From the NCBI GenBank assembly GCA_039794245.1, contig JBDIVS010000003.1:62001-126000 (forward strand): a DNA stretch of 64,000 bases, in the 5' to 3' direction. Below are positions 56,454 through 64,000 of the stretch, one piece after another. This DNA comes from DAITQM01 sp039794245 (GTDB lineage: Bacteria; Pseudomonadota; Gammaproteobacteria; Xanthomonadales; Wenzhouxiangellaceae). Positions within the stretch are counted from its first letter, which is position 1, and each line of letters opens with the position of its first letter. The notes below the pieces were generated by a model. That model was not told the DNA's origin, ran no database searches, and saw only the letters and a program-made list of their open reading frames with translations. The translations under genes were made by a program, and so were the position numbers.

Positions 56454-56475
56454 TAATCCGGGATAATGGCCGGCG

Positions 56476-57858
56476 ATGAGCCTGCCGCTGACCTTGCTGC
56501 TTTACCTCGCCGCGCTGTTGGCGATCGGTGCCTGGGCGGCGCGGCGCACGGCGGACAGCGACGATTTTCACCTCGGCGGGCGGCGGCTCGGGCCGTTTGT
56601 CGCATCGCTCAGCGCCTCGGCCAGTTCGTCTTCGGCGTGGTCGCTGCTCGGGGTCAGCGGCGCGGCGTACGCCTGGGGCCTGCCGGCGATCTGGCTGCTG
56701 CCGGCGGTGCTCAGTGGTTTCTGGATCAACTGGACGTGGATCGCGCCGCGCCTCAAAGCACACAACGACAATTGCCGCGCCATGACCCTGGTCGAGTTTC
56801 TGAGCTACGGCCTTACCGCCGGCGACGCCCGCCGGCTGCGCCGCGGCGGGGCGTTGATCATCCTTTTTTCGTTCACGTTTTACATCGCCTCGCAGTTCCA
56901 GGCGGCCGGCGTGGCACTCGGCGCGGCGTTGCCGGTCGGCGAGCGGGCGGCGATCGCCTACGGCGCGGTGATCGTCGTCGGCTACGTGCTGCTCGGCGGC
57001 TTCTGGGCGGCGAGCGTCACCGACGCGCTGCAAGGAATGATGATGGCGCTGGTGGCGCTGATCCTGCCGCTGATCGCGCTCGCTGCGGCAGGGGGTGCGC
57101 CGGGCCTGTGGCACGGGCTGGCCGCAGCCGGCGGGGGGCTGTCGTGGACGGCGCAAAGCGGGGCCATCGGCGCCGCGCTGTTCGTCGCCGGCCTGTTCGG
57201 AATCGGCCTCGGCTATCCCGGGCAGCCGCATGTCGTCAACCGCTTCATGGCGCTCGCCGCGGCCGATTCGATCCGCCTGGCCCGGCGTCTGGCACTCGGC
57301 TGGGCGGCGGTGATCTACAGCGGCATGATCGTCCTTGGCTGGGCGATGCGGGTGTTGGCGCCGGCGCTGGCCGACCGCGAAACGGCGCTCATCGAGGCGG
57401 CATCGCTGCTGTTGCCGGCCACGCTCACCGGCATCGTCACCGGCGGCGTGCTCGCCGCGATCATGTCCACCGCTGATTCGCAATTGCTGGTCGCCGGCAG
57501 CGCCGTCAGCCACGATTTCAGCCGCCGCCGCCCGTCGCTCGCCGTCGATCGGCTCGTCGTATTGCTGCTCGGCGCCGCGGCGGTACTCATCGCCTGGTTT
57601 TTTCCGAGCACGCTGTTCCGCCGCGTGCTGTTCGCCTGGCAGGCGCTCGGCAACGCCTTCGGGCCGCTGCTGATCGTGTTGCTCTGGCGCGGTCCGCCAT
57701 CCGCCCGCGCCCGTTTGTGGAGCATGACAAGCGGTTTTGCGTTGACCGTCGGCCTGAGCCTGTTACCGGACGCACCGGGCGACGCCGCCGAACGCCTGCT
57801 GCCCTTCGCCACCGCGCTGGCCATCGCGTATCACGGCAGCGCAAAGCGGGTTTACTAA
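56476..57858 (+). CDS. Sodium:solute symporter (SSS family)
   Basis: A 460-residue transporter with about 12-13 hydrophobic helices. SSS features include the first helix L-L-L-Y-L-A-A-L-L-A-I-G, F-H-L-G-G-R-R-L-G-P-F, S-A-S-A-S-S-S-S-A-W, G-L-G-Y-P-G-Q-P-H-V-V-N-R-F-M-A, and A-I-M-S-T-A-D-S-Q-L-L-V (sodium-site region). The pattern resembles PutP proline symporters, but the substrate is not certain. It ends V-Y-TAA, with the stop inside the inverted-repeat element at 57852. Confidence 0.88.
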   Translation: MSLPLTLLLYLAALLAIGAWAARRTADSDDFHLGGRRLGPFVASLSASASSSSAWSLLGVSGAAYAWGLPAIWLLPAVLSGFWINWTWIAPRLKAHNDNCRAMTLVEFLSYGLTAGDARRLRRGGALIILFSFTFYIASQFQAAGVALGAALPVGERAAIAYGAVIVVGYVLLGGFWAASVTDALQGMMMALVALILPLIALAAAGGAPGLWHGLAAAGGGLSWTAQSGAIGAALFVAGLFGIGLGYPGQPHVVNRFMALAAADSIRLARRLALGWAAVIYSGMIVLGWAMRVLAPALADRETALIEAASLLLPATLTGIVTGGVLAAIMSTADSQLLVAGSAVSHDFSRRRPSLAVDRLVVLLLGAAAVLIAWFFPSTLFRRVLFAWQALGNAFGPLLIVLLWRGPPSARARLWSMTSGFALTVGLSLLPDAPGDAAERLLPFATALAIAYHGSAKRVY

Positions 57859-58121
57859 TACATTCATAAATATGACCACATTCAGCTTATCTCTCGGCGT
57901 TCATGGCAGGTCGCCCCTGTGTCTGATATTGTGCGGCCAGCATCCACTACCGACAATGCCGCCCAGGAGCGCCGAGAGCCAAGCCCAGCGGGGACTGTGG
58001 ACGAATCCGCCTGTGGCGTTAAAGCGGCTTGACATAGGGCTACTATGCCAGCGCCGCTTTGCCTTGCAGGCGAATCCTTCCAGAGCCCTGAACGAGGCAA
58101 TATTTATGAATGTATTAGTAA
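57852..58121. mobile_element. 270-bp element with 22-bp perfect terminal inverted repeats
   Basis: TTACTAATACATTCATAAAT plus two bases (57852-57873) is exactly inverted at 58100-58121. Both flanking convergent genes end inside these arms (TAA at 57856-57858 and, reversed, 58115-58117). Inside are two further hairpins: CTCTCGGCG (57891) with CGCCGAGAG (57970), and a nested stem at 58021-58060 (AAAGCGGC/GCCGCTTT enclosing CATAG/CTATG). It shares no sequence with the four-copy MITE. It could be a MITE or a bidirectional structured 3' region. No gene is seen inside. Confidence 0.6.
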
Positions 58122-60283
58122 CCGGCACGGCGGGCGTCGATCACCGCCGGCAGGCTCTGTAGTTTGTCGAGCACGGTGTGCAGTTGCTCCTGGCCGGTGA
58201 CCCGGATGGCAAGACTGAGATCGAGTATGCCGCCGGATGTCTGCTGCCGCGGCAGCGTTGCGATCCCGGCGCCCGAGTTCTGCAGCACGCCGCTGATCTC
58301 TTTCAGCACCGCCTCGCCCTCTTCGGCGCGGATTCGGATTTCGACGATATAGTCGGTTCGCGTTTTGTTCCCCCAATCGACTTCGAGCAGGCGCTCGCGG
58401 CCGGCGCCGGCCAGCCGGGCGAGCGTCGGGCAATCGGTGCGGTGCACGCTGATGCCACGGCCGCGCGTGATGTAGCCCAGAATCGCGTCGCCGGGCACCG
58501 GCTGGCAGCAGCGCGCCAGGTGGTGCAGCAGGCCGCCGGTGCCGGCCACCTGGATTTCGTCGGCGGCCTTGGGTGCCGGCGGGCGGGCCTGCGGCCGCGG
58601 CAGGATGGGCACCGGTGCTGCGGGCTCGGCGCTGCGCAACACCGCGCCGCCCACCTGTTGCACCGTCAGATCGCCGGCGCCGAGCGCGACATACAATTCA
58701 TCGACACCGGGCAGACTGAATTGCGCGGCGAGCGCCGCGAGGTCGGGGTTGCGGCGGTTGAGCCGTTTCAATTCCTCGTCGAGCAACTGCCGGCCGGCGG
58801 CGAAGTGGGCGCCCCAGTCGGCCTGCCGGAACCATTGCCTGATCTTGTTGCGGGCCCGGCCGCTTTTGAGGTAGCCGAGGCGCGGGTTGAGCCAGTCGCG
58901 GCTCGGGCGCGGGTCGCGCGCCGTCAGGATTTCGACGCGCTCGCCGGTTGCCAGCGGCCGGTTGAGCGGCACGATGCGGCCGTTGACCTTGGCCCCGCGG
59001 CAGCGGTGGCCGATCATCGTATGAATCTGATAGGCGAAGTCGAGCGCCGTCGCGCCGGCCGGCAGGTCAATCACTTCGCCGCGCGGCGTCAGGACGTAAA
59101 CGCGATCCTCACTGGTCAGACCGGCGAACTGTTCGAGCAGGCCAGCGTCGTCCTGAACATCGTGCTCGGCTTCGAGCAGTTGGCGCAGCGCCTTGATTTT
59201 AGTGTTGAACTTCTCGTCGTCGGGACCGCCTTCCTTGTAGCGCCAATGCGCCGCAACGCCGAGTTCGGCCTCGTCGTGCATCGCCTGGGTTCGGATCTGC
59301 ACTTCGACCGCCTGCCCGGCCTCGCCGATCACCGCGGTATGCAGCGACTGGTAACCGTTGGGCTTGGGATGGGTGATGTAATCGTCGAACTCGCCGGGCA
59401 CCGGCGTGAAGTGCATGTGCACAACGCCGAGCGCGCGGTAACAATCGGCCACCTCGTCAACCAGAACGCGCACCGCGCGGATATCGTATAGATCGTGGTA
59501 GTCCACTCCCTTGCGCTGCATTTTGCGCCAGATGCTGTAGATGTGCTTCGCCCGGCCGTTGACCCTGGCGGCGATACCGGCGGCGGCGAGCAGAGTCTTC
59601 AGGCGTTCGATAAACGAGGCGATAAACGCTTCGCGGTCGGCGCGCCGTTCGGCGACCAGGCCGCTCACCCGTTCGTATTCGTCCGGTTGTAGATAACGGA
59701 ACGACAGATCCTCCAGCTCCCATTTTAATTGCCAGATGCCCAGCCGGTTGGCGAGCGGGGCGTGGATCTGCATGGTTTCGGCCGCCAACTGCCTGGCATT
59801 CTCGGGATCGCCGTCCGCGGCCTCGCGCAAGGCGACCAGGCGGACAGCCAGGGCAACCAGCACGACGCGGACATCGCCGGCCAGCGCCAGCAGCAGGCGG
59901 CGCAGGTTTTCGGCCCGACCGCATGTCGCGGCCTCGGCCTCGGCGGTGTAATGGCGGACCTTGGCGAGGGCGTTCAATTGCGCCGCGATGCGCTCCGGCC
60001 AGGCGCCGCCGCCGGCAATGCAGTCGTCGTGATGGACGCGGTCGAGCTCGAGGATCGCCGCCGCCGTCGTTTCCGGATCGGCAGCAAGGCGGGCGATGAC
60101 CTCCAGCAGCGCGTCGAGGCGCGCCGCGCCCCTCGGATCGCGTTCGAGCACGGCGGCCAGCGCCTTTGCGACCAGGCCGGCGCCGTCCCCGGCGTGCCGG
60201 CGGTAATCGCGCACCCAACCGGCCAGCGCCGGGTACGGCCGCAACGCCGGAACGGGGCCGGCGGGGATCACGGTTTCACTCAA
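58115..60283 (-). CDS. relA: (p)ppGpp synthetase RelA
   Basis: A 722-residue RelA-type stringent-response enzyme. The N-terminal HD domain lacks the H-D pair, so hydrolase activity is probably lost. The synthetase domain has E-F-D-D at 298-301, the RelA-type signature, within H-P-K-P-N-G-Y-Q-S-L-H. TGS, a Cys-rich segment (A-R-C-C-Q-P-V-P-G-D) and a C-terminal ACT domain follow, which couple it to ribosomes with uncharged tRNA. The start is TTG at 60283, supported by AAAGGAG seven bases upstream. Confidence 0.95.
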   Translation of the reverse strand: MSETVIPAGPVPALRPYPALAGWVRDYRRHAGDGAGLVAKALAAVLERDPRGAARLDALLEVIARLAADPETTAAAILELDRVHHDDCIAGGGAWPERIAAQLNALAKVRHYTAEAEAATCGRAENLRRLLLALAGDVRVVLVALAVRLVALREAADGDPENARQLAAETMQIHAPLANRLGIWQLKWELEDLSFRYLQPDEYERVSGLVAERRADREAFIASFIERLKTLLAAAGIAARVNGRAKHIYSIWRKMQRKGVDYHDLYDIRAVRVLVDEVADCYRALGVVHMHFTPVPGEFDDYITHPKPNGYQSLHTAVIGEAGQAVEVQIRTQAMHDEAELGVAAHWRYKEGGPDDEKFNTKIKALRQLLEAEHDVQDDAGLLEQFAGLTSEDRVYVLTPRGEVIDLPAGATALDFAYQIHTMIGHRCRGAKVNGRIVPLNRPLATGERVEILTARDPRPSRDWLNPRLGYLKSGRARNKIRQWFRQADWGAHFAAGRQLLDEELKRLNRRNPDLAALAAQFSLPGVDELYVALGAGDLTVQQVGGAVLRSAEPAAPVPILPRPQARPPAPKAADEIQVAGTGGLLHHLARCCQPVPGDAILGYITRGRGISVHRTDCPTLARLAGAGRERLLEVDWGNKTRTDYIVEIRIRAEEGEAVLKEISGVLQNSGAGIATLPRQQTSGGILDLSLAIRVTGQEQLHTVLDKLQSLPAVIDARRAGY

Positions 60284-60339
60284 CGATGCGCTCCTTTAAA
60301 ATCGAACTTCATGATCCTGTCATACACGAGCGATATTGC

Positions 60340-61704
60340 GTGAAGGCCAGCCGCTTCAATGCCCGGCACGCGGCCGGAGCCGTCCGCATTCACGGCACGA
60401 TCATACTCAATGCCCTGCGCCGGCAGCCGCACCTCAGCGCCGTCGCCCTGGCGTTCATCGCCACCTCAATGCTGCTCGGCGTGGCGGTGTCGGATAACAG
60501 CGCCGCTGGGCGCGAACCCCCATCGTTCAAAACAGCGCCGCTGCCGGTCATCGGACAACCCATCGGAGCGCGGCCCGGAGAAGCGTTACCGGCCGCCGCC
60601 AGCGGCGAATGGATTCGCTATACGGTCGCCGCCGGCGATACGCTGGAAGCGATTTTCCGGCGGCTCGGCCTCGGCGCCGGTTTGCTGCACCAGATCATCA
60701 CCCTCAACGCCGAAAGCCGCAAGCTGGTCCGCCTGCTGCCCGGCCAGGAAATCGGCGTCAGGCTGTCCGCCGGCGGCGAGTTCCGCGCCCTGCGCGTCGA
60801 TCGCGGCGCGACCTGGTTCACGGTCGAGCAAAACGACTTCGGCCTGGTCGCGCGCCAGGAAACCCGCAGCCTGCTGCCCGAACTGCGGCTGGCGAGCGGC
60901 GTCGTGCATCAATCGCTCTACCAGGCCGGCAAGGACGCCGGGCTCAGCGATGCGCTGATCCTCAACATGGCAAACATTTTCGCCTGGGATCTCGATCTGG
61001 TCTATGACCTGCGCGACGGCGACCGCTTCTTTGTGCTCTACGAGGAAATCCGCCGCGACGGCGCCTATCTCAAGGACGGCGAAGTGCTGGCCGCGGTCTT
61101 TGTCAATCGCGGCAGGGTCTATCAGGCAGTGCGCTACGACGCCGGCGAAGGGCCGAAATACTACACGCCGGAAGGCAAACCGATGCGCAAAGCCTTTTTG
61201 CGCGCGCCGCTGAATTTTTTGCGCGTCACCTCCAATTTCAATCCGCGCCGCTTCCATCCGGTGCTCAAACGGGTCCGGGCGCACAACGGCGTCGATTACG
61301 GCGCCCCGGCTGGCACGCCGGTGTATGCCGCCGGCGACGGCACAGTGATCGCCTCGGCCTATGGCAGTGCCAACGGCAACTACGTGTTTATCCGGCACGC
61401 CAACCGGATCGAAACCCGTTACCTGCACCTTTCCCGGCGTTCCGTCAAAAAAGGCGAGCGGGTCCGGCAGGGGCAGACGATCGGCCTGGTCGGCGCCACC
61501 GGGCTGGCCAACGGCCCGCACCTGCATTACGAGTTTCTGGTCGCCGGCCAGCACCGCAACCCGCGGACCATCCAGTTGCCGGCCGCCGACCCGGTGCCGG
61601 CCGCGCGCCTAGCCGAATTCCGCAACCACGCTGTGCCGTTGCTCGCCCACCTGACCAGCCTGCAGGATCCACCGCCGGTCATGATGGCCGCCGCCGCGCC
61701 GTGA
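60340..61704 (+). CDS. M23-family peptidoglycan endopeptidase, MepM-like
   Basis: A 454-residue membrane-anchored murein hydrolase. A transmembrane helix is at about 32-50, an OapA/LysM-like domain follows (Y-T-V-A-A-G-D-T-L-E-A-I-F-R-R-L), and then the M23 domain with H315/D319 in H-N-G-V-D-Y-G-A-P and H394/H396 in G-P-H-L-H-Y-E-F. Such enzymes cut D-Ala-mDAP crosslinks to allow cell-wall growth. GTG at 60340 is preferred. An ATG at 60286 is open but lies two bases from the relA start, has no ribosome-binding site and adds residues unlike the family. It overlaps anmK (GTGA). Confidence 0.9.
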   Translation: MKASRFNARHAAGAVRIHGTIILNALRRQPHLSAVALAFIATSMLLGVAVSDNSAAGREPPSFKTAPLPVIGQPIGARPGEALPAAASGEWIRYTVAAGDTLEAIFRRLGLGAGLLHQIITLNAESRKLVRLLPGQEIGVRLSAGGEFRALRVDRGATWFTVEQNDFGLVARQETRSLLPELRLASGVVHQSLYQAGKDAGLSDALILNMANIFAWDLDLVYDLRDGDRFFVLYEEIRRDGAYLKDGEVLAAVFVNRGRVYQAVRYDAGEGPKYYTPEGKPMRKAFLRAPLNFLRVTSNFNPRRFHPVLKRVRAHNGVDYGAPAGTPVYAAGDGTVIASAYGSANGNYVFIRHANRIETRYLHLSRRSVKKGERVRQGQTIGLVGATGLANGPHLHYEFLVAGQHRNPRTIQLPAADPVPAARLAEFRNHAVPLLAHLTSLQDPPPVMMAAAAP

Positions 61705-62852
61705 GTCACGACCGAATCTACCTCGGTTTAATTTCGGGCACCAGTATGGATGCTGTCGATGCCGTCGCCGCCGGCATCGCCGGCGAACGGCCGCAACTGC
61801 TCGCCGCCCACAGCCACCCGTGGCCGGCAGCATTGCGCCGCCGCCTGCTCGCCGCGGCGCAGGAGCCCGCGGCACTGGCGCTCGGTGAGTTGTTCGAACT
61901 CCAGCACCAGGTGACCATGCTGTTCGCATCCGCAGCGCGCGCGCTGCTCAGCGGCGCCGGTCTCGAGCCGGCGGCGATCGCCGCCGTGGGCTTCCACGGC
62001 CAGACCTTGTGCCATTTTCCCGACGCCGATCCACCTTGGTCCCTGCAACTCGGCGAGCCGGCGAAACTGGCTTTCGAACTCAACTTGCCGGTGGTCGGCG
62101 ATCTGCGCAGCGCCGACCTGGCGGCCGGCGGCCAGGGCGCGCCGCTCGCCCCGCTGCTGCACCGCGCCCTGTTCTCCCTGCCCGGCCGCCGGCGCGGCGT
62201 GCTGAATCTCGGCGGCATCGCCAACCTCACGGTCATCGGCGCCGCTGGCGATACCACCGGTTTTGATACCGGGCCGGCGAACGCGCTGCTCGACGCCTGG
62301 TGCCTGAAACACACCGGCGAGGCGTTCGATCGCGAAGGCGGCTTTGCGGCCCGCGGCCGGGTGCTGCCCGAACTGCTCGCGCGCCTGTTGGCCGATCCGT
62401 ACTTCGCCCGGCCGCCGCCGAAAAGCACCGGGCGCGAAACCTTTCACCTGGCCTGGCTGGCGCGCCACGGCGGCGATCTCGGACGAGACCGGCCCGAGGA
62501 CGTCCAGGCCACGCTGCTGGCGCTGACCGCCGAGACCGCCGCCGCCGCGGCGCGCGATGCGGCACTCGATGAACTTTTAGTCTGCGGTGGCGGCGTGCAT
62601 AATCCGGTTTTGATGCGGGCGATCGAGTCCCGGCTCGCGCCCTGTCCGGTGCGTTCCACGGCCGCCGCCGGGCTCGATCCCGATTGGGTCGAAGGGCTGC
62701 TGATCGCCTGGCTGGCGTGGCGCAGGCTCGCCTGCAAGGCGAGCGCGACGCCGCCGATCACCGGGGCCCGGGCGCCGCAGATTCTCGGCGCCCTGTGGTA
62801 TCCGCCGGAGACGAACACACCCGCGCCCGGCGGCGAAGCGATCGCCCCCTAG
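61701..62852 (+). CDS. anmK: Anhydro-N-acetylmuramic acid kinase
   Basis: A 383-residue ASKHA-fold kinase that cleaves and phosphorylates 1,6-anhydroMurNAc for cell-wall recycling. It has the N-terminal G-L-I-S-G-T-S-M-D-A-V-D, G-F-H-G-Q-T, N-L-G-G-I-A-N-L-T, D-T-G-P-A-N-A-L-L-D, and the C-terminal C-G-G-G-V-H-N-P-V-L. The start is GTG overlapping the M23 stop, so turnover and recycling of murein are encoded together. Confidence 0.93.
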   Translation: MSHDRIYLGLISGTSMDAVDAVAAGIAGERPQLLAAHSHPWPAALRRRLLAAAQEPAALALGELFELQHQVTMLFASAARALLSGAGLEPAAIAAVGFHGQTLCHFPDADPPWSLQLGEPAKLAFELNLPVVGDLRSADLAAGGQGAPLAPLLHRALFSLPGRRRGVLNLGGIANLTVIGAAGDTTGFDTGPANALLDAWCLKHTGEAFDREGGFAARGRVLPELLARLLADPYFARPPPKSTGRETFHLAWLARHGGDLGRDRPEDVQATLLALTAETAAAAARDAALDELLVCGGGVHNPVLMRAIESRLAPCPVRSTAAAGLDPDWVEGLLIAWLAWRRLACKASATPPITGARAPQILGALWYPPETNTPAPGGEAIAP

Positions 62853-63019
62853 GGTTGCGGCGAGCCGCTACCCGGCCCGGATCGAAACGAAACGCCGAAT
62901 TCACCCATCTGCGGATCGAGTCCAAAGAAGGCTGCGGATGAAGCAGCGTTCCCAAAGGTTATACTATTTGGCCGCGATGACCGTGGCCATCGCCCCGCAG
63001 GCCATCAGGAAGATCCGCT

Positions 63020-64000
63020 ATGACAACAACGGTTGCCAGTTTCAAGATCGACTACCACCAGTTTCTCGACCCCGAAGGCAAACTCCTCAATCCCGAACAA
63101 TCACCGGCCATCGCCCGCGACACGCGCGAGCTGACCGAGCTCTACCGCCTGATGAGCCTGGTCCGCTCGTTCGACAAGAAAGCGGTGGCCCTGCAGCGCA
63201 CCGGCAAACTCGGCACCTACGCCTCCTGCCTCGGCCACGAGGCGGCACACATCGCGATCGGCTCGGCGATGCGCCCAGAGGATTGCCTGGCGCCGATGTA
63301 CCGCGAATACGGCGCCCAGATGTACCGCGGCGTCAAGATGTCAGAAATCCTGCTCTACTGGGGCGGCGACGAGCGCGGCAACCATTTCCAGCACGCGCCT
63401 AAACACGACTTTGCGTGGTGCGTACCGATCGCCACCCAGTGCCTGCACGCCGCCGGTGCGGCGCTGGCCTTCAAACTGCGCGGCGAACCGCGCGTCGCGG
63501 TCGGCGTGGTCGGCGACGGCGGCAGTTCGAAAGGCGATTTCCTCGAAGCGATCAACGCGGCGAGCGCCTTCGATCTGCCGCTCGTGCTGGTCATCGTCAA
63601 CAACCAATGGGCGATTTCGGTGCCGCGCTCGAAACAGAACAAGGCACAGACCCTGGCGCAAAAAGCACTCGGCGGCGGCCTGCCCGGGATTCAAGTCGAC
63701 GGCAACGACATCGTAGCCTGCCGCTGGGCGATGGAAAAAGCCATCGAGCGGGCGCGCAGCGGCAAAGGGGCGTCGGTGATCGAGATGCTGACCTACCGCC
63801 TCAGCGACCACACCACCGCCGACGACGCCCGCCGCTACCGCCCCGCCGCGGAAGTCGAGGAAGCCTGGAGCCGCGAGCCGCTGAAACGCCTGCGCCAGTA
63901 CCTGACCGCCGAAGGCGCCTGGGACGACATCAAGGAGCAGCAGATGCAGGACGAGTGCGCGAAAAAAGTCGAGGCGGCGGTCGAGGAATACCTGAATACG
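63020..64000 (+). CDS. pdhA: Pyruvate dehydrogenase E1 component, alpha subunit (partial)
   Basis: The first 327 residues, running off the window end. It is a TPP-dependent E1 alpha subunit of the heterotetrameric type: Y-R-L-M-S-L-V-R-S-F-D-K-K, M-Y-R-E-Y-G-A-Q, and the TPP motif beginning G-D-G-G-S-S-K-G-D-F (165-) and ending N-N-Q-W-A-I-S (194-). The later T-Y-R-L-S-D-H-T-T-A-D-D-A-R-R-Y matches the phosphorylation-loop region. PdhA and branched-chain E1 alpha are close, so the substrate is probable, not certain. AGGAAG precedes the ATG. The 167-bp gap before it shows no gene. Confidence 0.88.
   Translation, partial: MTTTVASFKIDYHQFLDPEGKLLNPEQSPAIARDTRELTELYRLMSLVRSFDKKAVALQRTGKLGTYASCLGHEAAHIAIGSAMRPEDCLAPMYREYGAQMYRGVKMSEILLYWGGDERGNHFQHAPKHDFAWCVPIATQCLHAAGAALAFKLRGEPRVAVGVVGDGGSSKGDFLEAINAASAFDLPLVLVIVNNQWAISVPRSKQNKAQTLAQKALGGGLPGIQVDGNDIVACRWAMEKAIERARSGKGASVIEMLTYRLSDHTTADDARRYRPAAEVEEAWSREPLKRLRQYLTAEGAWDDIKEQQMQDECAKKVEAAVEEYLNT

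Overview
The window is a gene-dense, GC-rich chromosomal segment of a Gram-negative proteobacterium. LpxH (lipid A), PlsB, AnmK recycling, SURF1/CtaA/CtaB heme-copper oxidase assembly, a PilH-like regulator, RNase R/RlmB and a RpfE-type gene beside recJ together suggest Betaproteobacteria or a nearby gammaproteobacterial lineage; no rRNA or marker here allows a finer call. Almost everything is housekeeping, with genes packed in overlapping (ATGA/GTGA) operons. The accessory signal sits in the few longer intergenic gaps.

Layout. 1-344: 3' end of serA. 369-9148 (minus): carA-carB-greA-RpfE-type-recJ-GST-SufU-like, one co-directional run. 9326-12148 (plus): maf/yceF-radA, then a 2OG-Fe(II) oxygenase behind a perfect FNR-type box. 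12150-15096: a MITE, an orphan pspF, a decayed antitoxin with an intact GNAT toxin, and a Bax-inhibitor-1 protein. 15271-21771: sucA-sucB-lpd-acuI. 22035-23382: pilH-like, peroxiredoxin, two small membrane proteins. 23407-34755: surf1-SCO-like-ctaA-ctaB-gcvP-purD-uvrD-hydrolase-pyrF, mostly overlapping. 34858-42002: S9 peptidase, plsB, YdcH-like protein, orphan TRAP binding lipoprotein, DUF6065-like gene. 41989-44768: a MITE abutting gyrA. 44986-47073: periplasmic cyclophilin, lpxH, nucleoside deaminase. 47095-50665: tandem repeat array, rlmB, rnr, tRNA-Leu(CAG). 50928-53082: slipin/NfeD pair. 53168-56453: an RNA-repair operon (methyltransferase-archease fusion plus rtcB) bracketed by two inverted MITE copies. 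56476-64000: SSS symporter, a second inverted-repeat element, relA, M23 peptidase, anmK and the 5' part of pdhA.

Most notable points. (1) A two-gene operon encodes RtcB RNA ligase with every catalytic residue and, just upstream, one polypeptide joining a class I SAM methyltransferase to archease, the RtcB activator. (2) Four copies of a 243-bp-type MITE (12150, 41989, 53185, 56211) share 19-bp terminal inverted repeats and 4-bp AT-only target duplications. In two cases the duplicated target is the TAA stop codon of the neighbouring gene, so the element enters between convergent or tandem genes without damaging them. No transposase is present in the window. (3) A different 270-bp element at 57852-58121 has 22-bp perfect inverted ends that contain the stop codons of both flanking convergent genes. 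(4) A GACTGTCCC-based tandem array lies at 47095-47430.

Start sites were chosen from ribosome-binding sites, overlaps and family length. Functional statements rest on recognisable family motifs read from translations; no database search was possible.
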